From positions 39,812 to 103,811 of the forward strand of contig SJSR01000005.1 in NCBI GenBank assembly GCA_004331795.1: a DNA stretch of 64,000 nt. The letters run 5' to 3'. The stretch's first letter is position 1. Each line of letters opens with the position of its first letter. Below the pieces are notes generated by a model. The model did not search any database and was not told the origin of the DNA. It saw only the letters and a program-made list of their open reading frames with translations. Below, piece after piece: positions 57,300-64,000 of the stretch. The DNA is from Erythrobacteraceae bacterium CFH 75059 (GTDB lineage Bacteria; Pseudomonadota; Alphaproteobacteria; Sphingomonadales; Sphingomonadaceae). The translations under genes and the position numbers were made by a program.

Positions 57300-58427
57300 T
57301 CATGCCTTGGCCGCCCCGTAGGCCCAGTCGAGCCACGGGCCGAGCGCCCCAATGTCGGCGGTGTCCACGGTGGCGCCGCACCAGATCCTGAGGCCGGGCG
57401 GCGCGTCGCGATAGGACGCGATGTCGAAGGCGGCGCCTTCCTGCTCGAGCAGGCCGGCGAAGCGTTTGATGAAGGCGGCATCTGCCCCTTCCACGGTCAG
57501 GCAGACGCTGGTGTTCGAGCGGATCGCCGGATCGGCGGCGAGATGGCCGAGCCAGGCGCGCTCCTCGACGAGACGGTCGAGGGCCGCGGCGTTGGCGTCG
57601 GCGCGCCGCTTCGTCTCCGCCAGTCCGCCGATGTCCCTTGCCCATTCGAGGCACCAGATCGCGTCCTCGACGGCCAGCATCGAGGGCGTGTTGATCGTCT
57701 CCCCCGAAAAGATGCCTTCGATCAGCTTGCCGCCGGAGGTGAGGCGGAACAGCTTGGGGATCGGCCAGGCCGGCGCATGGCTCTCCAGCCGCTCCACCGC
57801 GCGCGGGCCGAGGATGAGAACCCCGTGCGCCCCCTCGCCGCCGAGCACCTTCTGCCACGAGAAGGTGAGCGCATCGACCCGGTCCCACGCGATGTCCTGC
57901 GCAAACACCGCACTCGTCGCATCCGCAATGGCAAGGCCCGCGCGGTCGGCGGCGATCCAGTCGCCGCCGGGCACCCGCACCCCGCTGGTGGTGCCGTTCC
58001 AGGTGAACACCACGTCATGATCCCAGTCCACCTGCGACAGATCAGGCAGATGGCCATAGTCCGCGCGCATCACCGTCGGGTCGAGGCGAAGCTGCCTCGC
58101 CGCATCCGTGACCCAACCTTCGCCGAAGCTTTCCCACGCCAGCACCGTCACCGGCCGGGCACCGAGCAGGGTCCACATCGCCATTTCCACCGCCCCGGTG
58201 TCGGATCCGGGAACGATGCCGATGCGGTGCGTCGCGGGCACTTCCAGCACGTCGCGCATCAGGGCAAGGCAATGCTGAAGCCGCGCCTTGCCCACCGCCG
58301 AGCGGTGCGACCGGCCAAGCGACTGCGTGGCGAGCGCCGCGGCGGTCCAGCCGGGGGGCTTGGCACAGGGTCCGGAGGAAAAGAACGGACGGGACGGACG
58401 AATGTCCGGCTTCGGTGCGGCAGTCAT
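57300..58427 (-). CDS. serC: Phosphoserine aminotransferase
   Basis: Second step of serine synthesis. A 375-residue PLP enzyme of class V, of the alphaproteobacterial type: FFSSGPCAKPPGW, LGRSHRSAVGKARL, IGIVPGSDTGAVEMAMW and the PLP lysine in LTFSWQKVLGGEGAHGVLIL. First gene of serC-serA-(hisZ). Its leader contains a TTGACT promoter and a hairpin covering the ribosome site. Confidence 0.96.
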   Translation of the reverse strand: MTAAPKPDIRPSRPFFSSGPCAKPPGWTAAALATQSLGRSHRSAVGKARLQHCLALMRDVLEVPATHRIGIVPGSDTGAVEMAMWTLLGARPVTVLAWESFGEGWVTDAARQLRLDPTVMRADYGHLPDLSQVDWDHDVVFTWNGTTSGVRVPGGDWIAADRAGLAIADATSAVFAQDIAWDRVDALTFSWQKVLGGEGAHGVLILGPRAVERLESHAPAWPIPKLFRLTSGGKLIEGIFSGETINTPSMLAVEDAIWCLEWARDIGGLAETKRRADANAAALDRLVEERAWLGHLAADPAIRSNTSVCLTVEGADAAFIKRFAGLLEQEGAAFDIASYRDAPPGLRIWCGATVDTADIGALGPWLDWAYGAAKA

Positions 58428-58434
58428 GTGTCAA

Positions 58435-58513
58435 CTCTCCTCGCAGAGAGCGCGCGCGGCGTTGGGACCGCGTGGCCCGCCGCCGGACCTAGACCGCGGG
58501 GCGGCGAAGTCAA
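58435..58513 (-). promoter_or_regulatory. serC promoter and structured leader
   Basis: On the minus strand TTGACT (58513-58508), a 16-base spacer and TAGGTC (58491-58486) form the promoter. The transcript can fold GCGGCG...CGCCGC and then CTCTC (58450-58446) with GAGAG (58439-58435). The second hairpin includes the ribosome site GGAGAG. An alphaproteobacterial serC leader RNA motif has been described; this may be a member. Confidence 0.45.
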
Positions 58514-58586
58514 CCGCCACGGGCGGAACGGGCGCGGCACCTTGCCTCTCGCCAAGCGCCCTGCCCGTGCGTATGCGGTGCAGCCG

Positions 58587-59744
58587 ATGACACCCGCAGA
58601 CCTCCGTGTCGCCCTGTTCAGCGGCAACTACAACTACACCCGCGACGGCGCCAACCAGGCGCTCAACCGGCTGGTCGGGCATCTGCTGCGGCAGGGGGTG
58701 GCGGTGCGGGTCTATGCCCCCACGGTGGCGCAGCCCGCCTTCCCGCCGACCGGCGACCTCGTCAGCGTGCCCTCGGTCCGCCTGCCGGTGAAGGGACGCG
58801 GCGAATACCGGCTGCCGCTCGGCCTGTGGGGACCGGCGCTGGCGGATCTGGAGGCGTTCGGCCCGAACATGGTGCACGTCGCCTCGCCCGACCCCGTGGC
58901 CCATGCCGCCGTGCGCTGGGCGCGCGCCCGCGGCATCCCTGTGGTGGCCTCGGTGCACACCCGCTTCGAAACCTATCCCCGCTACTACAAGGCGGCCTTT
59001 CTCGAACCGGTGTTCGAGGCCGGGCTGCGGCGGTTCTACAACCGCTGCGACGCGCTGGTCGCGCCGTCGCAGTCGATGGTCGACACCCTTGTCGCGCAGG
59101 GCATGGGACGGGATGTCTCCATCTGGTCGCGCGGGGTCGACCGCGAGATCTTCAACCCCGCGCGGCGCGACGCCGGCTGGCGCCGGGCGCACGGGATCGG
59201 TGACGATCAGGCGGCGGTGGTCTTTCTCGGCCGGCTGGTCATGGAAAAGGGACTGGACGTGTTTGCGGCGACGGTGGGGCGCCTGCGGGAGGCCGGCGTG
59301 CCGCACGCGGTGCTCGTGATCGGCGACGGCCCCGCCGCGTCGTGGTTCCGGGCCGCGTTGCCGCAGGCCGCCTTCGCCGGATTTCAGACCGGCGAGGCGC
59401 TGGGCCGCGCGCTGGCCAGCGGCGACATCTTCTTCAACCCCTCGGTGACGGAGACGTTCGGCAACGTCACGCTGGAGGCGATGGCCTGCGCCCTTCCGGT
59501 CGTCGCCGCCGGCGCCACCGGCAGCGCCAGCCTCGTCGAGGACGGGGTGACCGGCCGGCTGGTGCCGCCCGACCGTCCCGATGCGTTCGCCGCCGCGCTG
59601 GCGCCCTACTGCACCGATGCGGCGCTGAGGGCGCAGCACGGAAAAGCGGGCCTTGAACGGGCGCGGACCTACAGCTGGGATGCGGTCAACCAGACGGTGC
59701 TGGACACCTATCTGCGCCTGCTCGATGCGCGCCGTGCCCGATGA
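58587..59744 (+). CDS. GT4-family glycosyltransferase
   Basis: A 385-residue GT-B enzyme. The N-terminal domain starts VALFSGNYNYTRDGANQALNRL, and HTRFETYPRYYK is typical of glycolipid mannosyl- or hexosyltransferases of the PimB/MgtA/SqdX-like type. The C-terminal donor site has VFLGRLVMEKGLDVF and FFNPSVTETFGNVTLEAMA (EX7E). It is probably peripheral on the inner membrane. The lipid acceptor and sugar are unknown. ATG 58587; no strong ribosome site. Confidence 0.88.
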   Translation: MTPADLRVALFSGNYNYTRDGANQALNRLVGHLLRQGVAVRVYAPTVAQPAFPPTGDLVSVPSVRLPVKGRGEYRLPLGLWGPALADLEAFGPNMVHVASPDPVAHAAVRWARARGIPVVASVHTRFETYPRYYKAAFLEPVFEAGLRRFYNRCDALVAPSQSMVDTLVAQGMGRDVSIWSRGVDREIFNPARRDAGWRRAHGIGDDQAAVVFLGRLVMEKGLDVFAATVGRLREAGVPHAVLVIGDGPAASWFRAALPQAAFAGFQTGEALGRALASGDIFFNPSVTETFGNVTLEAMACALPVVAAGATGSASLVEDGVTGRLVPPDRPDAFAAALAPYCTDAALRAQHGKAGLERARTYSWDAVNQTVLDTYLRLLDARRAR

Positions 59745-59848
59745 CGCAGGCGCCCGCAGCCTCGTGTTCTCTTGCCAGCGTGCAGCCAAAGGCGGGAGGA
59801 TCCCCATGATGTTCGTGCGCGCCGGCGCGACCTGCTGACGGACGCGGT

Positions 59849-61183
59849 GTGGCAGACCTGTTCGACCCCGACCCTTCCCCGCCTCCACCGGCGGCGCCTC
59901 CGTCCCCGGACGCGCCGCTGGCCGAACGGCTGCGCCCCTCGTCGCTGGCGGATGTCGTGGGTCAGGAGCATCTGACCGGGCCCGACGGCCCGATCGGGCG
60001 GATGGTGGGGTCCGGGCGGCTGGCCTCCACGATCCTGTGGGGACCGCCCGGAACCGGCAAGACCACCATCGCCCGCCTGCTCGCCAAGGCGGTGGGCACG
60101 CGCTTTGCCAGCGTGTCGGCGGTGTTCTCCGGCGTGGCGGACCTCCGGAAGGTCTTTGCCGAAGCGGAACGCGACGCCGCCAGGGGTGGCCGGACCCTGC
60201 TGTTCGTGGATGAGATCCACCGCTTCAACCGGGCGCAGCAGGACGGTTTTCTCCCCTACGTCGAGCGGGGCACGGTGACGCTGGTCGGCGCCACGACGGA
60301 GAACCCGTCCTTCGCGCTCAACGGCGCCCTGCTCAGCAGGGCACAGGTGCTCGTCCTGCGCCGGCTGGACGCGGACGCCCTGGAGCTGCTGCTGCGCCGC
60401 GCGGAAGCGGCGCACGGCCGTCTCCCGCTGACGGCGGAGGCGCGCGCCGCGCTTGTCGCCGCGGCGGACGGCGACGGCCGGTTCCTGCTCAACCTAGTGG
60501 AGACGGTGCTGTCCGCCCGTCCTGCGGCGCCGCTCGACCCGGCGGCGCTGTCCCGCCTGCTCGACCGGCGCGCGGCCCAGTATGACAGGGCCGGCGACGG
60601 CCATCACGACCTGATTTCCGCGCTTCACAAGAGCGTGCGCGGGTCCGATCCGCAGGCCGCGCTCTACTACCTTGCGCGGATGCTGACCGCGGGGGAGGAG
60701 CCGCGCTTCATCGCCCGCCGGCTGGTCCGCATGGCTGTGGAGGACATCGGCCTCGCCGATCCACAGGCGCTGGTGCAGTGCATCGCCGCGCGCGATGCCT
60801 ATGAATTCCTCGGCTCGCCCGAGGGCGAACTGGCGCTGGTGCAGGCTTGCCTCTACCTTGCCACCGCACCCAAGTCGAACGCGGTCTACCGCGCCCAGAC
60901 AGCGGCTTGGCAGAGCGCCCGCGACCATGGCAGCCTGCCCCCGCCCCCTCACCTGCGCAACGCGCCGACGCCCTTGATGAAGGCGCTCGGCCATGGCGCG
61001 GGCTACACCTACGACCACGACGCGCCCGACGCCTTCTCGGGCGCCGTTTACTGGCCGGAAAGCCTGGAGCCGCAACACTACTACACCCCCACCGGGCGCG
61101 GATTCGAGGCTGAGGTGGCCGAGCGGATGGCGCGCTGGGACGCGCTGCGGCGCGGCCGGGACGAAGTGGATCGCGCGCAATGA
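59849..61183 (+). CDS. rarA: Replication-associated recombination protein RarA (MgsA)
   Basis: A 444-residue AAA+ ATPase acting at stalled replication forks. It has a Pro-rich N-terminus, then LAERLRPSSLADVVGQEHL, Walker A WGPPGTGKTTIARLLA, Walker B LLFVDEIHRFNRAQQDGFLP, sensor 1 ATTENPSFALN, and the RarA-specific C-terminal tetramerisation part ending in AVYWPESLEPQHYYTPTGRG. The start is GTG at 59849. The stop overlaps the next gene (ATGA), implying coupled translation. Confidence 0.95.
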   Translation: MADLFDPDPSPPPPAAPPSPDAPLAERLRPSSLADVVGQEHLTGPDGPIGRMVGSGRLASTILWGPPGTGKTTIARLLAKAVGTRFASVSAVFSGVADLRKVFAEAERDAARGGRTLLFVDEIHRFNRAQQDGFLPYVERGTVTLVGATTENPSFALNGALLSRAQVLVLRRLDADALELLLRRAEAAHGRLPLTAEARAALVAAADGDGRFLLNLVETVLSARPAAPLDPAALSRLLDRRAAQYDRAGDGHHDLISALHKSVRGSDPQAALYYLARMLTAGEEPRFIARRLVRMAVEDIGLADPQALVQCIAARDAYEFLGSPEGELALVQACLYLATAPKSNAVYRAQTAAWQSARDHGSLPPPPHLRNAPTPLMKALGHGAGYTYDHDAPDAFSGAVYWPESLEPQHYYTPTGRGFEAEVAERMARWDALRRGRDEVDRAQ

Positions 61184-62061
61184 GGACACGGTTCGAGCAC
61201 GTCCTGGCAATCGACTGGTCCGGTGCCGCCGGCGAGCGGCAGCGCGGCATCGCCCTGGCGTTGGCGAGCCGTGCGGGCGGACCGCCCACGCTGATCCGCC
61301 GTGACCGGCCTTGGTCGCGGGAAGAGGTGCTGCATTACCTGCGCGACGAGCTGCCGCCGGACACGCTCGTCGGGATCGACATGGGCCTCGCCTTGCCGTT
61401 CGTCGACTGCGGCGCCTATTTTCCGGGCCTGCTCGACAGCCCCCCCGATGCGCGCAGCCTGTGGGCGCTCATCGACGTCATCGCCTTCGACGAACCGCAT
61501 CTGGGCGTGTCGGCCTTTGTCGATCATGACGAGCACGCGCCGTTCTTCCGGCGTCCCGGTGAGGAGGGTGCGCTGTTCCGCTGCGACATGGCGGAGCACG
61601 GGCGCGGACGTTTCCGCGTCACCGAACAGGCGCAGGAGGCGATGGGGTGCCGGCCGACCTCGAACTTCAATCTCGTCGGCGCGGCGCAGGTCGGCAAGGC
61701 GAGCCTCGCGGGAATGCGCCTGCTGCACCGGCTGGGCGACGCGCTGCCGGTGTGGCCTGTCGATCCGCTGCCGCCGGCGGGGTCGATGCTGATCGAGATC
61801 TACACGGCCATCGCCGCGCTGGCGGCGGGGTGCCGCGCCGGGCGGACCAAGCTGCGGTCGGTGGAGGCGCTCAACGCGGCGCTCGGCGCGCTCGGCTCGC
61901 CCCCCGTGGACGGGTCGGGCCCGCTCGACGACCACGCCGCGGACGCCCTGCTCGCCGCTGCCTGGCTGCGCGACGCGGCTGGCCGGGAGGAGCTGTGGCA
62001 ACCTCCCGCCCTCACGCCGCAGGTCGCCCGCACCGAAGGGTGGACTTTCGGCGCGATCTGA
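61180..62061 (+). CDS. Predicted RNase H-fold protein coupled to rarA (DUF429-like)
   Basis: A 293-residue protein. HVLAIDWSGAA near the start, LVGIDMGLALPF around residue 67, SMLIEIYTAIAAL around 205 and PLDDHAADALLAAAWLRDAA around 250 place acidic residues as in the RNase H/RuvC-like fold of DUF429 predicted nucleases. ATG 61180 overlaps the rarA stop, so both are made together. No characterised homologue is known to me. tRNA-Thr follows 20 bases after its stop. Confidence 0.75.
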   Translation: MRTRFEHVLAIDWSGAAGERQRGIALALASRAGGPPTLIRRDRPWSREEVLHYLRDELPPDTLVGIDMGLALPFVDCGAYFPGLLDSPPDARSLWALIDVIAFDEPHLGVSAFVDHDEHAPFFRRPGEEGALFRCDMAEHGRGRFRVTEQAQEAMGCRPTSNFNLVGAAQVGKASLAGMRLLHRLGDALPVWPVDPLPPAGSMLIEIYTAIAALAAGCRAGRTKLRSVEALNAALGALGSPPVDGSGPLDDHAADALLAAAWLRDAAGREELWQPPALTPQVARTEGWTFGAI

Positions 62062-62081
62062 CGCAATCCCGCCCCACGCGC

Positions 62082-62157
<76 letters not shown>

Positions 62158-62164
62158 GACTCGT

Positions 62165-63007
62165 TCACGGCGTGGCGAGGCGGCGCTCGATGGCGCGTGA
62201 CAGGCGCTCCAGCCGTGCCGCGTTGTAGCCGAGATCGGAGACGCCGACCCTGCTGGCGGAGCGCAGGTCGATGCGGCCGTCGCGGACCCGCACCACCACG
62301 TCGTCGCGGAAGCCGAAGGCCAGCGTCCGGGCCACTCCTTCCACGATGCCGGCGTCGGGATCGCGGCGGATGTCACGCAGGCCGATGTCCGCCATGGCGG
62401 CGACGATGGCGTCATACACCTGCGCCGGGTCGCGACCGCCGGTCGGGATCGGCTGAAGCCGTCCGTAATGCTGCCCGATGAGGTCGGCGTGGGTCTGGAT
62501 CGCCTGCGCGCCTTCGACCCGACCCTGCCATGCCGGCAGCTGCCCCAGCGGGACGTTGTAGGGCGACAGGGGGTTGGCGCCCGCCGCGTCGCGCAACGCC
62601 ATGGTCGAGGCGCTGAACTGCGGCGGGTCGACCACGTCGGTGGCGACGTCGTGGATCGGCGGCACCCGGGCGGCCGTCGCCCGCAGCTGCAGCAGGCTGG
62701 CCCCGATGATCACCGGAATGGCGAGGGCAAGGGCCGCCTTCCACCACGGGCCGCGCGGCCGGCTGCGCAGGCTGAGCGCCAGCGCGAGCGCGGCGACAAG
62801 GACCGCCAGGCCGAGCAGCAGCGGCCCGGCCGTCATCACCATGAACCCCAGTCCGGCGCGCCAGTCCAGCAGCCCGAAACGCGGCGCGAACGCGGCAATG
62901 GCGAACCATGCCAGCACGGCCAGCGAAAGCCACAAGGCATGCACCGGCAGGCGCACGGCGAGCCAACCGGGCGTTGCCGACCGGTGCGGCGAGTCTTCGT
63001 GGATCAT
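62165..63007 (-). CDS. DUF1499 family membrane protein
   Basis: A 280-residue protein with three hydrophobic segments (about residues 20-42, 52-78, 90-107) and a C-terminal soluble DUF1499 domain (about 120-275), with LQPIPTGGRDPAQVYDAIVAAMADIG and VRVRDGRIDLRSASRVGVSDLGYNAARL, the family signature. The domain is predicted to face the periplasm. Function unknown. It follows queF by 3 bases on the same strand. Confidence 0.87.
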   Translation of the reverse strand: MIHEDSPHRSATPGWLAVRLPVHALWLSLAVLAWFAIAAFAPRFGLLDWRAGLGFMVMTAGPLLLGLAVLVAALALALSLRSRPRGPWWKAALALAIPVIIGASLLQLRATAARVPPIHDVATDVVDPPQFSASTMALRDAAGANPLSPYNVPLGQLPAWQGRVEGAQAIQTHADLIGQHYGRLQPIPTGGRDPAQVYDAIVAAMADIGLRDIRRDPDAGIVEGVARTLAFGFRDDVVVRVRDGRIDLRSASRVGVSDLGYNAARLERLSRAIERRLATP

Positions 63008-63010
63008 CCT

Positions 63011-63469
63011 CTACCCCCTTCCCCGATACGGCGCGACGCCCTGCTCCGGCAGCCACAGATCGGCTGGCGGCGCGCCGCTCTGCCAGAACACGTCGATGGG
63101 AATGCCGCCGCGCGGATACCAGTAACCCCCGATCCGCAGCCAGAGCGGCTGCATTTCCGAGAACAGGCGCTGGCCGATTCCGACGGTGCAGTCCTCGTGA
63201 AAGGCCTGGTGGTTGCGGAAGCTGCCGAGGAACAGCTTCAGCGACTTCGACTCGACGATCGTCGCGGCCGGCGCATAGTCGATCACCAGATGGGCGAAGT
63301 CGGGCTGCGCCGTCACCGGGCAAAGGGACGTGAACTCCGGCGCGGCGAACCGGACGAGATACAGCACGCCGGGGCGGGGATTGGCCACGTAGTCGAGCTG
63401 CGCCTCCGCCGGCGAGGCGGGCAGCGCGGTCGACTGACCGAGAAACTTTGGCGCGGAAACATCGCTCAT
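63011..63469 (-). CDS. queF: NADPH-dependent 7-cyano-7-deazaguanine reductase QueF (type I)
   Basis: Reduces preQ0 to preQ1 in queuosine synthesis. The 152-residue unimodular form has the catalytic cysteine in [18 protein letters not shown], the NADPH and substrate motif [16 protein letters not shown] and the glutamate and histidine in AFHEDC. The start [11 protein letters not shown] is at 63469; GTG 63475 is an alternative. Other queuosine genes are not in the window. Confidence 0.95.
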   Translation of the reverse strand: MSDVSAPKFLGQSTALPASPAEAQLDYVANPRPGVLYLVRFAAPEFTSLCPVTAQPDFAHLVIDYAPAATIVESKSLKLFLGSFRNHQAFHEDCTVGIGQRLFSEMQPLWLRIGGYWYPRGGIPIDVFWQSGAPPADLWLPEQGVAPYRGRG

Positions 63470-63607
63470 CGTCACGCATGTGCCGCGTTCCCGCCGACCT
63501 CGCAAGCGGAGCTTGGCGCCTCCCGCTTCAGCCTGTATTCAAGCGCGGCGGCGCTTCACCTTCGCCCGGCTCCGGCTGCGTCGCCGTTCCACTCCGTTTG
63601 GTTTCCC

Positions 63608-64000
63608 ATGCGCGTCATTTCCTTCGCCCTCGCCGCTCTTCTCCTTGCCGTCCCCGCCGGCGTCCCGGCGGCGGCGCAGGACGCGCCCGCGCTGCGCGAT
63701 TTCAGCCTTCAGCCGGGAGGACGGCCCTCGCCCACGCCGAGGGTGCAGGGCCCGGTCGACCCGGATGCGCCTCTCCCCACGACGCCCCGCCCCGTTCTCA
63801 CCGCCACGCCGCGCCCGGCCATCCGCATTCCCGAACCCGCTTCTGTCGCGACGTCGGCTGCGCCGGAGGCGGCAAGTTCTGCTCCCGCGCGGCCCTCGCG
63901 CATGGTGACCGAGCGCGAAGCGCCCGAGGCCCGGCCGGGCGGCGCCTCGCCCGTGCCGGCGCCGGCTGCCGTGAGCACCGCCGCGGCGCCGCCGCTTACC
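63608..64000 (+). CDS. Exported proline-rich protein, cut by right window edge
   Basis: An open frame from ATG 63608 to the window end (131 codons, no stop). The first 23 residues are a signal peptide (MRVISFALAALLLAVPAGVP, then Ala-rich with AAAQ cleavage). The visible mature part is low complexity, rich in Pro, Ala, Ser, Thr and Arg, which suggests an envelope-spanning or linker region ahead of a domain beyond the edge. No family can be named from this fragment. Confidence 0.65.
   Translation, partial: MRVISFALAALLLAVPAGVPAAAQDAPALRDFSLQPGGRPSPTPRVQGPVDPDAPLPTTPRPVLTATPRPAIRIPEPASVATSAAPEAASSAPARPSRMVTEREAPEARPGGASPVPAPAAVSTAAAPPLT

Overview
The window is high-GC, densely coded chromosomal DNA from an alphaproteobacterium, most likely a member of the Sphingomonadales (genus not resolvable by eye). 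The evidence is gene content and order: a CcrM GANTC methyltransferase next to rnhB, a Ros/MucR-type regulator followed by fur, the pckA / chvI-chvG-hprK-rapZ-EIIA-HPr block, serC-serA-hisZ-purA, the rarA gene, and families such as DUF1285, DUF3597, DUF937 and DUF885. There are 66 protein genes and 2 tRNA genes. No gene-free stretch exceeds about 230 bases. I saw no transposase, integrase, phage gene, CRISPR array or toxin-antitoxin pair, so this is core genome rather than an island.

Layout. 1-5.7 kb (minus): egtB (cut by the left edge), a class II DAHP synthase, and a two-domain M16 peptidase. 5.8-10.0 kb (plus): nfu, a RutE-like nitroreductase, tsaB-rimI, a MucR-like regulator, fur and a PlsC acyltransferase. 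10.0-16.5 kb (minus): a LysR regulator, corC, ybeY, folP, ccrM, an SDR oxidoreductase and rnhB. 16.5-21.9 kb (plus): a PQQ sugar dehydrogenase lipoprotein, a GNAT enzyme, DUF1285-nudix-cca, and two exported proteins of unknown role. 21.9-28.4 kb: parC (minus), a DJ-1/PfpI protein (plus), a minus-strand operon of two tandem cysteine desulfurases and a 2Fe-2S ferredoxin, an alpha/beta hydrolase (plus) and a small membrane protein. 28.5-33.1 kb: DUF3597, a DUF885 hydrolase, a metalloprotease-like TPR protein and DUF937. 33.4-40.5 kb: pckA divergent from chvI-chvG-hprK-rapZ-EIIA-ptsH and an rRNA methyltransferase. 40.6-47.3 kb: rmuC, def, recR, then fmt-truA-dehydrogenase, an asparaginase and tRNA-Val. 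47.4-53.5 kb: a TlpA thioredoxin, argH-lipoprotein-lysA, a winged-helix regulator and purA. 53.7-64 kb: an aldo-keto reductase, hisZ, serA, serC, a glycosyltransferase, rarA with a predicted RNase H-fold partner, tRNA-Thr, DUF1499, queF, and an exported proline-rich protein cut by the right edge.

Functional themes. One block links envelope stress sensing (ChvG/ChvI) with the regulatory phosphotransferase proteins HprK, HPr, EIIA and RapZ, and with gluconeogenesis (pckA). The serine, histidine-regulatory and purine genes form a biosynthetic run. Iron-sulfur functions (Nfu, two NifS-like enzymes, ferredoxin) and RNA modification or processing enzymes (TsaB, YbeY, CCA enzyme, TruA, QueF, SpoU methyltransferase) are plentiful.

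The most useful non-gene observations are: two perfect EcfG-type general-stress promoters (in front of the PfpI protein and the DUF3597 protein); a near-identical 22-bp palindromic element upstream of ybeY and of purA; paired GANTC sites in the ccrM leader; two head-to-head gene pairs whose start codons can share one CATG; a MucR protein lacking both zinc-ligand histidines; and a cysteine desulfurase that appears to start at CTG.
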